64,000 bases of DNA from Cyprinodon diabolis. Its lineage: Eukaryota > Chordata > Actinopteri > Cyprinodontiformes > Cyprinodontidae. How positions within the stretch are numbered: position 1 is the stretch's first letter; every line of letters begins with the position of its first letter. The translations under genes were made by a program, and so were the position numbers. The notes below the pieces were generated by a model. That model saw only the letters and a program-made list of their open reading frames with translations. It was not told where the DNA came from and ran no database searches. Shown in pieces: positions 46,541-59,389 of this stretch. The stretch lies in assembly GCA_030533445.1 (NCBI GenBank), contig CM060064.1:44411787-44475786 (forward strand), in the 5' to 3' direction.

Positions 46541-46684
46541 TTCAGCCCCCATAGTGATGGTGTCAGCTTGTTTCCTAAGGATCCTGAGCTGCTTTCAAAG
46601 TGAGTGATGCCGGTCAGACGAGATCAGGAGAAGTTGGAGAACTAGATGGCGTCCCTTCTGTGCGTGGAACATTTTAAAAAGGAC
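46541..46684 (+). pseudogene. THAP zinc-finger domain fossil
   Basis: One frame gives HSDGVSLFPKDPELLSK, stop, VMPVRRDQEKLEN, stop, MASLLCVEHFKKD. This follows the second half of a THAP domain: an FPKDPE-type turn, then the CxEHF zinc ligands. Two in-frame stops show it is dead. THAP domains occur both in P-element transposases and in host proteins; isolated here, a transposon origin is likelier. Confidence 0.65.
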
Positions 46685-46895
46685 ATGTTTTTTTTGTGTT
46701 CCCTCACTGAAAAACTCAAGTGGTTGTTCTGTAAAACGCTAAAGTGAGCAGCTGCGAATGGCGGTATCTAAGGCTCACATTTACTTGTTTTTAATAAGCT
46801 AACACATCATTCGAGTAAAAACTATGTTATTACATGTTAATTAAATATCTTCTTTTTATCACTTTCGATTTCGATTATATAATTTTATGATGTGT

Positions 46896-47641
46896 TAAAG
46901 GTATCGTGGAGGAAATCGCAAATTTTTTAAAAGACCCGCCATCTCCATTTTAAAAAAAAATGCACATGCACAACCCTGTACTGTAACTGCTCCAGAGAGG
47001 GAATGCATAATAAATGCGTGCAAGAGCATTCACGATTCCAAGTTACTGTTCTCATAGCTGATACAAGCTTACTAATCCCAAATGTCCGCCCTAACCCCTA
47101 AACCCGACAATCACTATATACAGCGGGGACTATATAATGGACTTCATACCAAACTCAGTTTGCTGACCGTTCAGACAGATGATCACTGCTTTTTGCTCCC
47201 CGTTGGTCATCTTAGTCCTCCTCCACTGCAAGTTGCCTGCGCCATCTTTGTTATTGGTCACCTATGGCGACAGTGGGCCGCTGTGACAGCAAATCCCATA
47301 ATACTTTGCGAGGAGAGCTCTCTTTGCAAAGCATTCCGGAATATATCTGCCTCTTCTGAGGCCTTTCTTTTCTTCTCATACACTTCGTAGACACTTTTTC
47401 TCTTACGACCATCAGGCAATTTCAAAGAACTGTGGTGAGAAAGGTGAACTTCAATGACTGTCTGAAACCGTAGCTCACCACAGATATACACCTGAAAGTG
47501 TGCATGCTCAGAAAAAGATGGATAACGGGACAATCACGTAGGACGGCCTTACGTAAATAAATCACCGGAATGATTGACAATTAGTAGGACCCGTTATTTA
47601 GATGATAGACCCGGAAATAAAAGATCGTCCTTTATACCTTT
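46896..47641 (-). mobile_element. TTAA-target element, copy B
   Basis: Reverse copy, ~746 bp, of the family at 19656-20099. It has the terminus AGGTATCGTGGAGGA next to TTAA at 46895-46898 and an opposite end near ATACCTTT at 47641. It preserves the frame with SVYEVYEKKRKASEEADI on the minus strand (about 47340-47420) and adds a middle section missing from copy A. The outer TTAA on the far side is not visible. Confidence 0.65.
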
Positions 47642-47904
47642 GATCTCGCAGGGTTGATCCTACTTAATCCAAAATGTTAGTAGCAAAAAGAAAGTACTCT
47701 TTTAAACAGGGTAGGGGCGGACCGCTTTGCATGTCTTATCCATTGTCATTGCAGACGTAGATCATCTGAAACACGCCCTATTCTTTGAAGAGCAGACTTT
47801 AATTCTATCATTTTATTTCTCTCAGAAGCTGGATGGTGGTGCAGTTTATAGCTAAGTTGTCTCGCAGTTGAAGGTTCTGGTTTTAATAATCTGCTTTGAG
47901 TCCT

Positions 47905-48120
47905 TCTGCAGAATTTTGCATGTTTTCTCTTATGCATGTGTGGGTTCTCTCTGGGTACTCCGGCTCTCTCCCACAATTCAAAAGATTCTAAATCTCCCTT
48001 AGGTGTGAGTTTTTCATCGACTCTTTGTTGCCTGGTGATGGTGCCTGGTTACATGTCCTGGCCTTTTGTCCAGAGATGTCCAAAAATGGGCACCGTTTAC
48101 TGCAAACAAGTGGTAGAAGA
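47905..48120 (-). repeat. CCATCCATC/ATGCACAC repeat, reverse fragment
   Basis: TTTCTCTTATGCATGTGTGG, TCTCTGGGTACTCCGGC and TGGTGCCTGGTTACATGTCC follow the complement of the copy at 28479-28785. Confidence 0.55.
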
Positions 48121-49639
48121 TGAATGAATAACGCTTTTCTTTCTTTCAGTAGAACAAACTTAAAATGACCAAATTAAACTTTTAGTTTATTTCAGTGGTC
48201 TCTGGGAACCTTCTTGAAAAAGAGCAGAAGATGGATGGATGTTTGAAATAATTCTCATTCATTATTATTATTATTAAACATTTATAATATGAAGTTAAAA
48301 AAAGAGGATTTTCAATCAATGTTAGTGATAAAGCACTTTATCAAGTTTATCCAAAGTGATAAAGATAATCTCTTTAATTAGTTATGATTACACCATTTGG
48401 CAGCGAATAAAAGTCAAATTTGTATCTCATAACTTTTTAGTTCTTGAGCTCCTCATTAAAAATGCAGATATTAGAAAGATCAATAACTTCTGAATCATAA
48501 TTACAGATGATCTGAGAAAAGGGTTAAGGAAAAAAAGGCTATAAAATATTAATAAAGATCTCATTGGTATTGCTCTATAGGGATGGTTCTTCAGCTTTTT
48601 CACTGATACATTAAGTTGATATTAGATTCATCAGATTTGCTCTTTAATTTGCATTAGGAAGGCGATAAAAACCTGGGAAATTTATTAATTTCCTCATTCT
48701 ACTGATATAGCCTGAACCATCATCTGCCTGGTATGTTTTTGAACTGCCTTGGATTTTTCAGGACAGCATAAAAAAGGGCACCGAGGCTGGTCTGAGCCAG
48801 GTTGTTTTGCATCACAGCGTTTCGAAAAGAGCTTTATTTTCCAAAGGTTGTGGGCGGATGTGTCAAAACTAGCAATATGTTCATGTTGTTATTCAAGTTT
48901 AACTTACAGTATGTGAAAGATTATTACTTTATGCCTTTTAATAGGAAGGCTCTAATGCAGGCTTCTAAAAGTAGGGGCCTGGACGCCCTGGGGGCCCTGA
49001 AACACTTAGTAGGGGGTCGGGAGAAAGAGGTGATTTTCATAGTCATTGTGATGTGATTCCTGAAGTATATAGCAGAGAATGTCCCATTAAATAAATGTAC
49101 CATCATATATTTAGAAGATAGATGCTACATTTTATTTATATTAAGGCAAATATTACAGTAAATATAATAATATAACGATTTTAAATTGACAAGATGACCG
49201 TGACTTTAATCAGGATGGATGCAAAGTTCATCCACTCGCCATCTGCTCTTATATTAACCACACGCTTTTCAAAACTTTCTTGCCTGAAATGAAACTAAAT
49301 TTACTGTTTCATGGAAGCACTTGGCATTCTATCATGACGTTTATGAAATACGATCAGCATCTTCGTAGATCATTCCACATGTTGAAAGACAGCAGCAGCT
49401 GTCAAGTATTGATGAGTCACAATAACTGAAACGCAGAGATGTTCCTGTGATGCTGCTCCTTTTAGCATGATTGTAGATATATGTAGACCAATCTAACCAA
49501 GATATCACAGCTTGAGTTACACTTTTGTATTTTGTATTGTTAGCCTTTAGCTTCTCTATTTTGATAAGTATAAATTTCAAAATAAATATTCAGAGCTGAC
49601 AAATATTAAATAATTAATAAAAAATGAAAACGTCTTTAC
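48121..49639. other. Unassigned DNA
   Basis: A short ATT repeat is at 48262-48277. No gene or repeat recognised. Confidence 0.4.
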
Positions 49640-49644
49640 ATTTC

Positions 49645-50115
49645 TGTCATGGTTTTGGTTATGTTATGCTTTACTTTGCTCCCTGTTTTCTAGTTTTTAT
49701 TGGTTTAATTCCTATTTTGTTGTAATTTCTAGATTTATGTTAGTTCTCATGTTGTCCTCTGTTGCCCTCTTGTGTGTGTGTGTTCCTTTCCCCTTGGCTC
49801 CCTCGTTGTCTCCTCACACCTGCTCCTTGTCAGCTCGTTAGCCCTCCCTTTGTCTCTGTCAGCTATTTATGCTCTCCCTCTGCTCTCACTCTTTGTTGGT
49901 TCCTATGTTGTTGCTGGTCCTGTCATCGCTGCAATCGTCTCTCCCTGGCTCCTTCTTCATGTTTTCCCTTGATGTCTCCGTGTTTTTGGTCTGTTACATT
50001 TTAGTTGGATTTTTGGACTGCTTTGTTAACCTTTTCTTCATTAAATCTACAAGTATTCACCTCAGCCTCTCTGCCTCTGCATTTGGGTCCTCCAAACCTC
50101 AGCCAAGACGTGACA
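49645..50115 (+). mobile_element. Solo LTR, 471 bp, with 5-bp target duplication
   Basis: Begins TGTCATGG and ends ACGTGACA, with ATTTC repeated at 49640-49644 and 50116-50120. It shares with 27900-28399 the blocks TTATTGGTTTAATT, CACACCTGCTCCTTGTCAGC and GCATTTGGGTCCTC, and has a TATA-like GCTATTTATGC and an ATTAAATC signal. No internal genes. Confidence 0.88.
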
Positions 50116-50187
50116 ATTTCTCTACTTTCTATGCATTATTTACTCCAAATTGGCTCTTTACTGTTCCTCAAAAATTTAAGTTAAGTT

Positions 50188-50551
50188 CCAAAAGTTAAAA
50201 AACAATCCACTGGACTTTTTTTTGAGTGTTTGAAGACGTTTCACTTCCATCTAAGAAGCTTTTTTAATTCAAATGTCAGAAATAGTGTTTAGTTTGACGC
50301 TTTAGGAAGTAGCCCAGCAAAGTCTTGTTTTGGCTTAGAAAACATGCAAAGTGAAATGAACAAACGGGTCCACCCTTTCGGGGTTCAATTTGAATGTTTA
50401 ATAAGCAAAAACGAGGCTTTGTTGGGCTACTATATAAAAAAACTCAACGCTATTTCTGATGTTTGAATTGAAAAAGCTTCCTGGATGGGAAGCAAAACGT
50501 CTTCAAACTTGGACACAAATTCCAGTAGATTGTTTTTTTTTACCCTTTTGG
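50188..50551. mobile_element. Fold-back MITE, ~364 bp
   Basis: The left arm CCAAAAGTTAAAAAACAATC and right arm GATTGTTTTTTTTTACCC pair, as do GAAGACGTTTCACTTCC and AAGCAAAACGTCTTC further in. The arms are about 100 bp with mismatches. No coding capacity. Confidence 0.7.
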
Positions 50552-50872
50552 AATCACTATGACCTGGATGAATGAAAATCTTCACCAGCACATGGCTGTT
50601 TACTCCTATACATATTGATAATTAATGATATTGACTTATGAGCTGCAACCAAACAGAGGAAATTAAAACTGCAAAGAAAATCTATGCTGTTGAAACCCAG
50701 TTTGTTTATTAAAAAGAACATAATGACATGGATGAAGACAGGAGGCAAGACAACATTGAGGATGATGGATCAGATTCAGAGACATAAGACATTCCCCGTC
50801 TATTCCACTTTTATCAGGTTTTAAATGTACACGTTCATTATGTTTCAAGGGCTGTTATTTTCTCTATATATA

Positions 50873-52120
50873 CACTATATTGCCAAAAGTATTTGCTCAC
50901 CTGCCTTGACTCACATATGAGCTTAAGTGACATCCCGTTCCTAATCCATAGGGTTCAATATGACGTCGGTCCACCCTTTGCAGCTAGAACAGCTTCAACT
51001 CTTCTGGGAAGGCTGTCCACAAGGTTTAGGAGTGTGTTTATGGGAATTTTTGACCATTCTTCCAGAAGCGCATTTGTGAGGTCGCACACTGATGTTGGAC
51101 GAGAAGGCCTGGCTCTCAGTCTCCGCTCTAATTCATCCCAAAGGTGTTCTATCGGGTTGAGGTCAGGACTCTGTGCAGGCCAGTCAAGTTCATCCACACC
51201 AGACTCTGTCATCCATGTCTTTATGGACCTTGCTTTGTGCACTGGTGCACAGTCATGTTGGAAGAGGAAGGGGCCAGCTCCAAACTGTTCCCACAAAGTT
51301 GGGAGCATGGAATTGTCCAAAATGTCTTGGTATGCTGAAGCATTCAGAGTTCCTTTCACTGGAACTAAGGGGCCAAGCCCAGCTCCTGAAAAACAACCCC
51401 ACACCATAATCCCCCCTCCACCAAACTTTACACTTGGCACAATGCAGTCAGACAAGTACCGTTCTCCTGGCAACCGCCAAACCCAGACCCGTCCATCAGA
51501 TTGCCAGATGGAGAAGCGCGATTCGTCACTCCAGAGAACGCGTCTCCACTGCTCTAGAGTCCAGTGGCGGCGTGCTTTACACCACCGCATCCGACGCTTT
51601 GCATTGCACTTGGTTATGTATGGCTTGGATGCAGCTGCTCGACCATGGAAACCCATTCCATGAAGCTCTCTGCGCACTGTTCTTGAGCTAATCTGAAGGC
51701 CACATGAAGTTTGGAGGTCTGTAGTGATTGACTCTGCAGAAAGTTGGCGACCTCTTCGCACTATGCGCTTCAGCATCCGCTGACCCCGCTCCGTCAGTTT
51801 ACGTGGCCTACCACTTCGTGGCTGAGTTGCTGTCGTTCCCAAACACTTCCATTTTCTTATAATACAGCTGACAGTTGACTGTGGAATATTTAGGAGCGAG
51901 GAAATTTCACGACTGGATTTGTTGCACAGGTGGCATCCTATCACAGTTCCACACTGGAATTCACTGAGCTCCTGAGAGCGACCCATTCTTTCACAAATGT
52001 TTGTAAAAACAGTCTGCATGCCTAGGTGCTTGAATTTATACACCTGTGGCCATGGAAGTGATTGGAACACCTGATTCCAATAATTTGGATGGGTGAGCAA
52101 ATACTTTTGGCAATATAGTG
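50873..52120 (-). mobile_element. Tc1-like transposon, apparently complete, 1248 bp
   Basis: The inverted termini CACTATATTGCCAAAAG and CTTTTGGCAATATAGTG, ~30 bp each, are flanked by the TA target duplication at 50871-50872 and 52121-52122. It encodes one uninterrupted transposase on the minus strand. Its length and structure are those of complete Tc1 elements; no internal deletion was seen. Confidence 0.95.
50955..51986 (-). CDS. Tc1-like DD34E transposase
   Basis: 343 codons, the normal length for Tc1 transposases, which cut and paste the element at TA sites. The start is the ATG at 51984-51986 opening [10 protein letters not shown], the usual family start; the frame continues upstream only by chance. 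Residues 1-110 form the paired helix-turn-helix DNA-binding region ([21 protein letters not shown]), with GRPRK between as the AT-hook-like linker at 59-63. The catalytic triad is visible: D154 in WSDESRF, D245 in FQHDCAPVH and E280 in [10 protein letters not shown], 34 residues after the second [13 protein letters not shown] is the glycine-rich box. There are no stops or shifts, so the gene may be young or still able to make protein. Confidence 0.95.
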   Translation of the reverse strand: MGRSQELSEFQCGTVIGCHLCNKSSREISSLLNIPQSTVSCIIRKWKCLGTTATQPRSGRPRKLTERGQRMLKRIVRRGRQLSAESITTDLQTSCGLQISSRTVRRELHGMGFHGRAAASKPYITKCNAKRRMRWCKARRHWTLEQWRRVLWSDESRFSIWQSDGRVWVWRLPGERYLSDCIVPSVKFGGGGIMVWGCFSGAGLGPLVPVKGTLNASAYQDILDNSMLPTLWEQFGAGPFLFQHDCAPVHKARSIKTWMTESGVDELDWPAQSPDLNPIEHLWDELERRLRARPSRPTSVCDLTNALLEEWSKIPINTLLNLVDSLPRRVEAVLAAKGGPTSY

Positions 52121-52122
52121 TA

Positions 52123-55100
52123 ATTATATTTGCTGCTTTGATACAGGAAATGTACAACATTGCAATTTAGAACAAAACTAAGCTGTGTAGGTATATTTTT
52201 ATGCTTTTTCTCTGTTTTGGTATATGCTTCATACCTTCATTTCTTCAGTGAACGGTGAATGGATCAGATTTGAAGTAATGAACGTGAACGAGAGCAGTGT
52301 TCACTCTGAGAATAACGAGCGACACACATTTCACATTGGCATTCAATTGATAAGGACACTTTTATTTGGCTAACGTCAGGTTTTAAGGCACTTTTTATGG
52401 CAAACAGCCTGACAGACCAGTTAGTACTAGTCTGCTCCATTCGGACTCATCTGCTGGTATTGCTGATGCCAGTTTAGCAGAGCGCTTGGCAGAGTTTGAG
52501 TTTGATTTTTGGTGCAAAACTGTGCACAAGTCTGTCCGTCATCCACGTTTACTTCAAATTCAAAGTGACACATCAAGTTAATGCATCCGAGCTCTCTTGG
52601 AAAAATATCTGCAACTCGACGAGGAGGAGGAAAAAAATTATTTTGGATCCAGGTCGTTATCGTTAAATATGCAGTTCTATTGTGTAGGATTGTGGCTTAA
52701 TTTTAAAAAATGAACTTGATTGAACTTCATTTATAGGTTTGTCAACTTAGTTGATTGTTTGAAAGAGTGAGCTAGTTTATTTTCATCTGTGTGAACCCAA
52801 CTTTGAGCTTGTGGTTTTTAACTATGAACTGTTAAAACATTGCTCTCCCTACCATCCAGCTCCGAAAAAGAACATAACATTTTCTTTTGCATTGATTTGT
52901 TTCTTAAGAACAGAGCTTTTAAAAGTTATTTTAAAATGTATATGTAGAAACTGTACTTTTTCTACTTTTTCTTAAGTAAAATTATTCAAATGGTATTTAT
53001 ACTTTTACCAGTAGATAGGTATCTGTACTTCTAATTAGGAATATGAATATTTTGAAACCTCTGTCTAAAGGATGCAAATTAATTCTCTAATACAGACTTT
53101 TCTGTTGTTTTATAAAAAAATATTTCTATGTAGAAAAACACAGAAAAATATCCCTTTAAATTTATATTATACATGTTAATAATAGTTAATCATATTATAT
53201 ACATTCTGTTGTCTTTGACTATTTAAAGACCGTGATGATTCTCTACTAAAAGAAAAATGCTCTAGATTAGCTGATTTGTATGGAAGTAAATCTGTGTCAC
53301 TGGGATTTGAATTAAAAATGCTACTGAAATTTAAATGTTGTTGCATTAGCTTGCATGACCGGCTCCGTCATGCTGGTTTTCCTTCCGTATGAGCGCCATA
53401 AGCGTCATGTCACGTGACTAAGAAAAGATAACGGGATTGGCTGGATATTGGACGCCACAATCCATTGCTAATGTCTGTGACCTGAAGTAACCCTTCCCTT
53501 TTTACACTGAATTTAGACGCCGAATTTAAGACAGTGAAATAGAGCCAGTTGAATCTCAGGAGGCTGAAAATATTGAGTTTGAATTTTGAAATGTTGGATT
53601 TTTCTTTTATATGCAGATTTTTTTATCACTGAAAAATAAGTATTGAAAATGTAATCACTTTGAAATAGTAATGTGATTTTTTAGCTTGAAGAGAAAAAAA
53701 ACAATTTAAATTTCAACTGTATAGAAATAATGACAATGATTTTTTTTTAGGTCAAAATGTGTTCTGAATATATTTTAACACTGAAACAGTAAGAACAAAC
53801 ATACAACATTTAAATTTCAGTAGCATTTTTATTTGAAGGTACTGAATAAAGGTGATCTGAAGACCTTATAAAGCTGATGAAGATGAGGAATACTGTACCT
53901 CTCTGGACCTGGCAGTGTTTTCCTCTCCAGCTGTGGCGCTCATTGTCACCATGTGTTGAAGTGCGACCCAGTAAAGTGGCTCTGTGCTCATGTAGAGTCC
54001 TGTCCTCCTTGTTCGGCCATCCGTCATCCTGTCACAAAATACAAGACTTTCTCAGCAGAGCTCTTACAGCCCACTACTAGGTCCCCTCCCCTCTTTCCAT
54101 TTTCTCCTCCTGCTTCCCTGGAGTCTGGCTGTCACAGTGTGATTCCTGTTACTTCTCCTTTGCTTCGTTCCCTTCCTGTCAGCCCCAAATCCCCGTTATC
54201 TATCCATTTGAAACATGGGGGCTGACACCAGCCGGTGTCTGCTCAGCAGTAGTTCCCCCTGCAAGTGGAGCTGATCCTTCAGCCAGTGTTGGAGTGAACA
54301 AGACATGGCAGAGTCATGTAACTTAGATGGCTGCTCCATCTAGATTTCATGAATTTAACGCTTAATTTTTATTTTCCTCCAATAATTAAAGAAGTTTATT
54401 CAAAAAGATCAGAAAATGTAACATAAGATAAAACCTTTTTATCATGGTGCTTACGAAAAACAAAATTAACTAAACTAATTTAATTCAGTTCAGTCCAGTT
54501 TGAATTCAGCTTCGTTCATGTGAGATGATACCAGGTTATTTTCATAAGTCGGTTCCTAATTTAATAAACTTGTGATCCAACTCTAAACCTTCAGCTTTAT
54601 TCAGTGAATTTAAATTTAGGACATTAACATCTGTAGGAATTAGATTATAATTTTTTCAAATAGTAAAAGGGATTCTCTGACCGCAGCAAAATGACTTCAC
54701 ACTGATTCTTATGCATGTCACATCATCAAGCAACACAAAGGTTTTCTGTGCAGCCAGATTCTCCAGACTTAACTCTATATTAGGAAAATAGCTTAATTTA
54801 AAAAAAAAAAGTTTCATTTGACAGCTCTTTCTGCATTGGGCTTTTAAACTGAATATCTATGACGGAAAAAAAAAATCACATTTCAGTTATATGGTGTGTT
54901 TAGCCTTTTTTTTTCTTGCTGTTTGCAAAATCCTTTAACTTCCATTCATTTTTATATTTGACACAGACAGAAAACTGTTGCGGTTCAAAAAGTTTATTAT
55001 CGATATGGGACAAAAATGTATACCAGCTGAAACCTTGAACTAGATCTTTTTAACCGTTGCCTTTTTAGAAACTGATAAGAAACATTGTCAGTCCAATAAA

Positions 55101-55289
55101 CCATTAGTTCCACAACAAATTCCTTTATAGGTGGGGAACAATTGAAATTTTAATTAACTTCATTAAAGGATTTGTAATTAACTGCATTTTAACGAAAAGC
55201 AAGTCGACAAAATAAACCTGATATTTTATGCAACTTCTGCGAAAAACTTCTATAGAAATGCAAGCAGTCCATGAACATTAATTAAAGCT
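52123..55289. other. Unassigned DNA
   Basis: About 3.2 kb. 52230-52400 has GAACGTGAACG motifs that recall a hAT terminus, and 52930-53035 has GTACTT motifs like the hAT element at 32693; both are too weak to call. The frame at 53877-54225 has no family resemblance. Confidence 0.4.
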
Positions 55290-55600
55290 CAATGTCATGT
55301 TCTTTTAAGGGTTCTGACCCACATGCAGGAAGTTCAGAGTTTAGTTCAGGCTCAGTGGGACACTTGAGCGACGACTTGCAAAAAACAAAAACTGAAACGG
55401 GACTCACGTTTCCAGAAAAAGTTGTTTTTCCCAGAATCCAGTCGGTGTGGGTTGTTCCAGAACTTGGTTGACTCGTTGGAGGGCGGACAGGGCTTACTCA
55501 GGTTTGGTTGGTTCCTTGAGGAGCGATGGAGCTGACTACCACTTAAATTTCCTGAAGTACTTGAACGGTTCTTGTGGAGATTTATCCACTGCACAGTGTG
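55290..55600 (-). mobile_element. Possible retroelement-derived segment
   Basis: On the minus strand a GC-richer stretch ends TAAAAGAACATGACA, which resembles a TG...CA type LTR end. No partner end or duplication was found. Weak call. Confidence 0.2.
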
Positions 55601-56329
55601 AAGCTCAAGCAATCCTTTCAGTATAAGTATCGAAAATGAAAAAACAAATGAAAAACAAATTAATAGCAACAAAGCAAACAATACTGCAGAAGGTAAAGTT
55701 TCATTTCTAATACTGACAGCTTAGCATAAAGCATTGCTAAACAATTGCTGCTCAATGTGCAGCAATTAGTGCAATTAAAACATTCACCACTGAGGCTACT
55801 GTTTCCCCTTAAGCCAGTTATTAAGACAAATAGTCTGTGTTCCTGGTCCTAGTTCCTTCCTAACTGCCAGCACCATTCAGATAGCACTTAATAAGGCAAC
55901 TGCAGAGGATCTTCTGCTATACCTTAGATGTCTACACTGATTGGAGGTATTTGGACCAATTCACAGTTTTAAAGCTTGAACCCCAGTCGACTAACTGCTG
56001 TGATGCTTCTTGCGTCACATTTATGAGCGTACAAGAAACAATGAGTACAAAGGTTCCTGTTTGGGATTTTAATATGTATATAAGAAAATGCAATTAATAG
56101 TGTTACATTTTTTTTTTTACCTTAAAATGTTTCTGATTAATTCATCCAAATTAACATGGTAAAGTCTTAAGCCTAATTTTTCCATCAATATCTAATTCAC
56201 AATTATTTATGAAATGAACAAACACAGGGTCAGGCTAGGCATACATATAAAATGGGTTTCATATAAGCGTTTTTTTGTTTTGTTTGTTTTTTTACAGTAC
56301 ACCAGTAGCCATGTTTTAACATAGCAAGT
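55601..56329. other. Unassigned DNA
   Basis: Nothing recognised. Confidence 0.4.
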
Positions 56330-56717
56330 CACACTATAGTACTTGGTAACAAGAACAACTTTTTTGGGGTAATTACCCAAAGATTAAGATATATAATTTC
56401 AAAATAATAACCTGCTTGTAATTATTACAATTGTATGTGACAATGTAGCATTGTAATTACCATTAAGTTACCACATAACATACGGCTTACAGAGTAAATT
56501 GGAACTGAACTCAAGTTACATATAAATTCTCTAACTTCTAGGTTTGATTTTCTGATTTAAAACAAGTAATAAATTGCATTTTACCAGATAATAACACATT
56601 AATTTATTGCTGTCTGTGAAATGAATATGAGTTATCTGGTAATAATGGTTTGAAATCTATGAAGCATTAACAAAATTACCAAAAGTTTTTTTCTTGTTAC
56701 CTAGTAATATAGTGTAA
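56330..56717. mobile_element. MITE with CACTATAGTACT ends, ~388 bp
   Basis: ACACTATAGTACTTGGTAAC at the left and TTACCTAGTAATATAGTGT at the right are imperfect inverted repeats; AACAAGAA continues the pairing inward. The interior has many GGTAAT/ATTACC motifs. No reading frame. The target duplication is not certain. Confidence 0.65.
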
Positions 56718-56851
56718 CTCTCTGTTATTACCATGTTATTAAATAGTTATTGATGTACTGTAAAAGAAAGCAATCTTTTCTATTTTTTTAATAATCAAAT
56801 GGGGAAAGCTATGGAGCTGTGATATTGAATGACTTCCCAGGACGTTCTGAT

Positions 56852-57070
56852 TAGGAGTGTAAATAATAATCATTTTGTATCGATGCATCAATCCAACAGC
56901 CAACGATCCGATGCATCGACACGTTCGCAAGAGAATCGATTCATTTATTTTTTTCCCTCTGGTCTATTTTTATCCATTTGCTCCTGTACGTAATTCTGAC
57001 TCCCGTGCTGCGGTGGCGCTGAACCTATTTTGCCCTCCTACCTCGCTTCCTTTAGCCACTACCCTCTTTC
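56852..57070 (+). mobile_element. hAT-like element end, GGGGTGTAAATAAT family
   Basis: AGGAGTGTAAATAATAATC, TCGATGCATCAATCC and CCCGTGCTGCGGTGGCGC match the reverse copy at 18837-19035. Only one terminus is present. Confidence 0.6.
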
Positions 57071-57289
57071 CGCTTGCGCACACAAACTCGCGTAAACAGT
57101 AGGCAAGACAGACATGGTGGATTCTCTAGTATAGAAAATAATCTAATCCTTGGGTCAGGAAATTGATACTGAATCGAATCGCCATGATGGGTGTGGTTTA
57201 GTGATCCAGTCAGGGTGGTAAATCTATGGGAGGGATTCCTGGGACAGACATCTCTGTATGAGAAAGGAAGGGGGTGTTTGCTTTGAAGC

Positions 57290-57480
57290 ATTGGGTCAGA
57301 AGCCTAGAGGGGGAGTGGAGAGAGAATAAAAGGGATACTTTCTTTGTGTTAGGCAGGGCTCCACCTGGGGATGTACTGTACAGACTGTGTTCACTGTTGG
57401 ACTCCTTGCTGCAACTAAAAACAGCTGTAATCTCAACCAGACGGGCGTCTGTCCTTTTTCTTTCAGTGAAACGACAGAAA
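57290..57480 (+). mobile_element. Possible LTR fragment (R-U5-like)
   Basis: GAATAAAAGGGATAC is followed by a pyrimidine-richer stretch ending TTTCAGTGAAACGACA, the look of an R-U5 section. No TG start or target duplication was located, so the call is tentative. Confidence 0.3.
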
Positions 57481-58880
57481 GTGGAAGTTCACCAACTGTT
57501 TGTTATTTTTCTGGGGCAGAAGTGTCAAACTCAAATCCTCGACGGATGGTGTCCTGCAACTTTTAGATGTCTCCCAGCTTTAATCCATCTGATTCTAATA
57601 TGAGCTCATTAGCAGAGCCTCACTGCTGTTAGTGAGGCAGTTTTTGGTCGATTTCTTCAGGTGTGTAGAGCGAGTAACACAACCAAAAGCAGCGGGATTC
57701 TTGCCCTGGAGAATTTGAGTTTGAAACGCCTGTTCTGGGATATTTTTGCACAGTAGTTTAAGGTTGAAATAGAGAAGCAGGCATAGATAAAGAATGTCAC
57801 TATAGCCTACACAATGATTCCAGTCATCAAGAGGATAGAAATTGTTGTAATTCTACTTATTTTGTTCTGTATTATAATATTGTATTTTCATTTTTGCACT
57901 GCAAGAAAATAAATCGCAAAGGATTAATGAAGTAATTCTGATTTTGTTTCTGAAAGTAATTTATTTGCATTATTTACTTTTAGTTTTAATTTGAAGTTAT
58001 GTTTTTCAATTTTTACTTCTTATTAATTTATGTATGTTCATCAGTTGTTGCAATATTCTGTTATTTTTTGCTATTTGGGTTTTTGCCTTATCAGTTTTTC
58101 TGTATGCTTACAATTCTTAGATGTTTTTCATGTCGGAGTGTTTCTTTATTTTAAGCTTTTTTGTCTTTTCTTGTGCTCATTTTACTTTATGCTAATTTTT
58201 CATTTTTATAAGTATTATTATTTCAATCATATCCTTTAATGTGTTTAGATCTGTTGAGAATATACCATTCACCTATTAACATTTTTACTCATGCTCTCCA
58301 TACTTTCCTTTTAAAGGCGCATTTTCATGTTATATTATATTTTTTAAACCTGTACATACTCCTTCTAGTTGCACAGAAAGTTTAACTAATTTGTTACCAT
58401 CTCCTGCTGGTGCATTATACCTATTTGTTCTAGCTGTGTGTTACGCTTTGCTTTTGCTCAGTTTGCTTTTAATTTGTGTGTATTTACAATAATAATACTG
58501 TATAACCTGAGGTGCGCTACCATGCATCTGAGCAGAGGGTAAACAAGGTAGCAATAGGGCTAAGCTAGTTAGCACCTCCTAGCGAAGTTGTGAAAATAAT
58601 GAAGAAAAGTCTCCAAAAAGTAAATCTTCAGTGTAAAAAACACACATATTTGATTTGAAGGGGGGAAAAACTTTGATGCTTACAGATATTGAAACCTAAT
58701 GTTTGTTCATCTAATGCTACCTCGCCATACTAGATTTAAACCTTTTTCTCTTGCTGATGGTACGGTATTTCTATTTTTTTATTTTTTTGAGAACTTTAAC
58801 ATATTTTTTGTTTAATTCATTATTCCGCTCCTTCCTGCCAGTCTACATTTTGGTTCAACTCCTATTTATTATGTCTAACA
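57481..58880. other. Unassigned AT-rich DNA
   Basis: No gene or repeat recognised in 1.4 kb. Confidence 0.4.
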
Positions 58881-58888
58881 CTTTAATG

Positions 58889-59381
58889 CAGAGGTCTTCA
58901 ACAGGGGGTCCGCGACCCCTAGGGGGTACATAGGGGTACTGCATGGGGGTCGCAAAAGGTTTGGTTGATTAGACTTTTTTTTAAATATATATATATATTC
59001 CCCCTGCAATTTTTCTACTAATTGAAATGTGTTTAAATCCACATTAACATGAATTCAACACACTGCAGTAAACAGATAAATTGAGGCAGAAGATGTCTTT
59101 CAGTCATCAATGCACACATTCAGCGACACACAGGAGCTCTTTCAAGCTGGGCACCGTTTCATTCACAACACCTGTCCCATCAATAAAGAATTAGAATCAG
59201 AAATACTTTAATAATCCCAGGGTGAAACTCCTTTCGTTACATGACACCATTTTTAATAGAGTGACCATAGCACCAACTTGATATAACACAATTTCATACA
59301 ATATGTATAATTAGGGGGTCCCGGCTCCCATCTCGCCATCAGTTTGGAAGTCCTTAGCCTGGGAAACGTTGAAGACCCCTG
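58889..59381. mobile_element. hAT-type MITE, 493 bp
   Basis: The termini CAGAGGTCTTCAAC and GTTGAAGACCCCTG pair with one mismatch and are flanked by an exact CTTTAATG at 58881-58888 and 59382-59389. The interior carries GGGGGTCCGCGACCCC. The stretch at about 59187-59235 (AGAATCAGAAATAC) resembles an inserted LINE tail. Confidence 0.9.
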
Positions 59382-59389
59382 CTTTAATG

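Noticed and set aside
50893..51663. 256-residue plus-strand frame
   Set aside because: Antisense shadow of the Tc1 transposase gene.
53877..54225. Overlapping plus-strand frames of 67 and 90 residues
   Set aside because: Checked for SYNGAP1-like or other exon content; no recognisable motif and no convincing splice sites.
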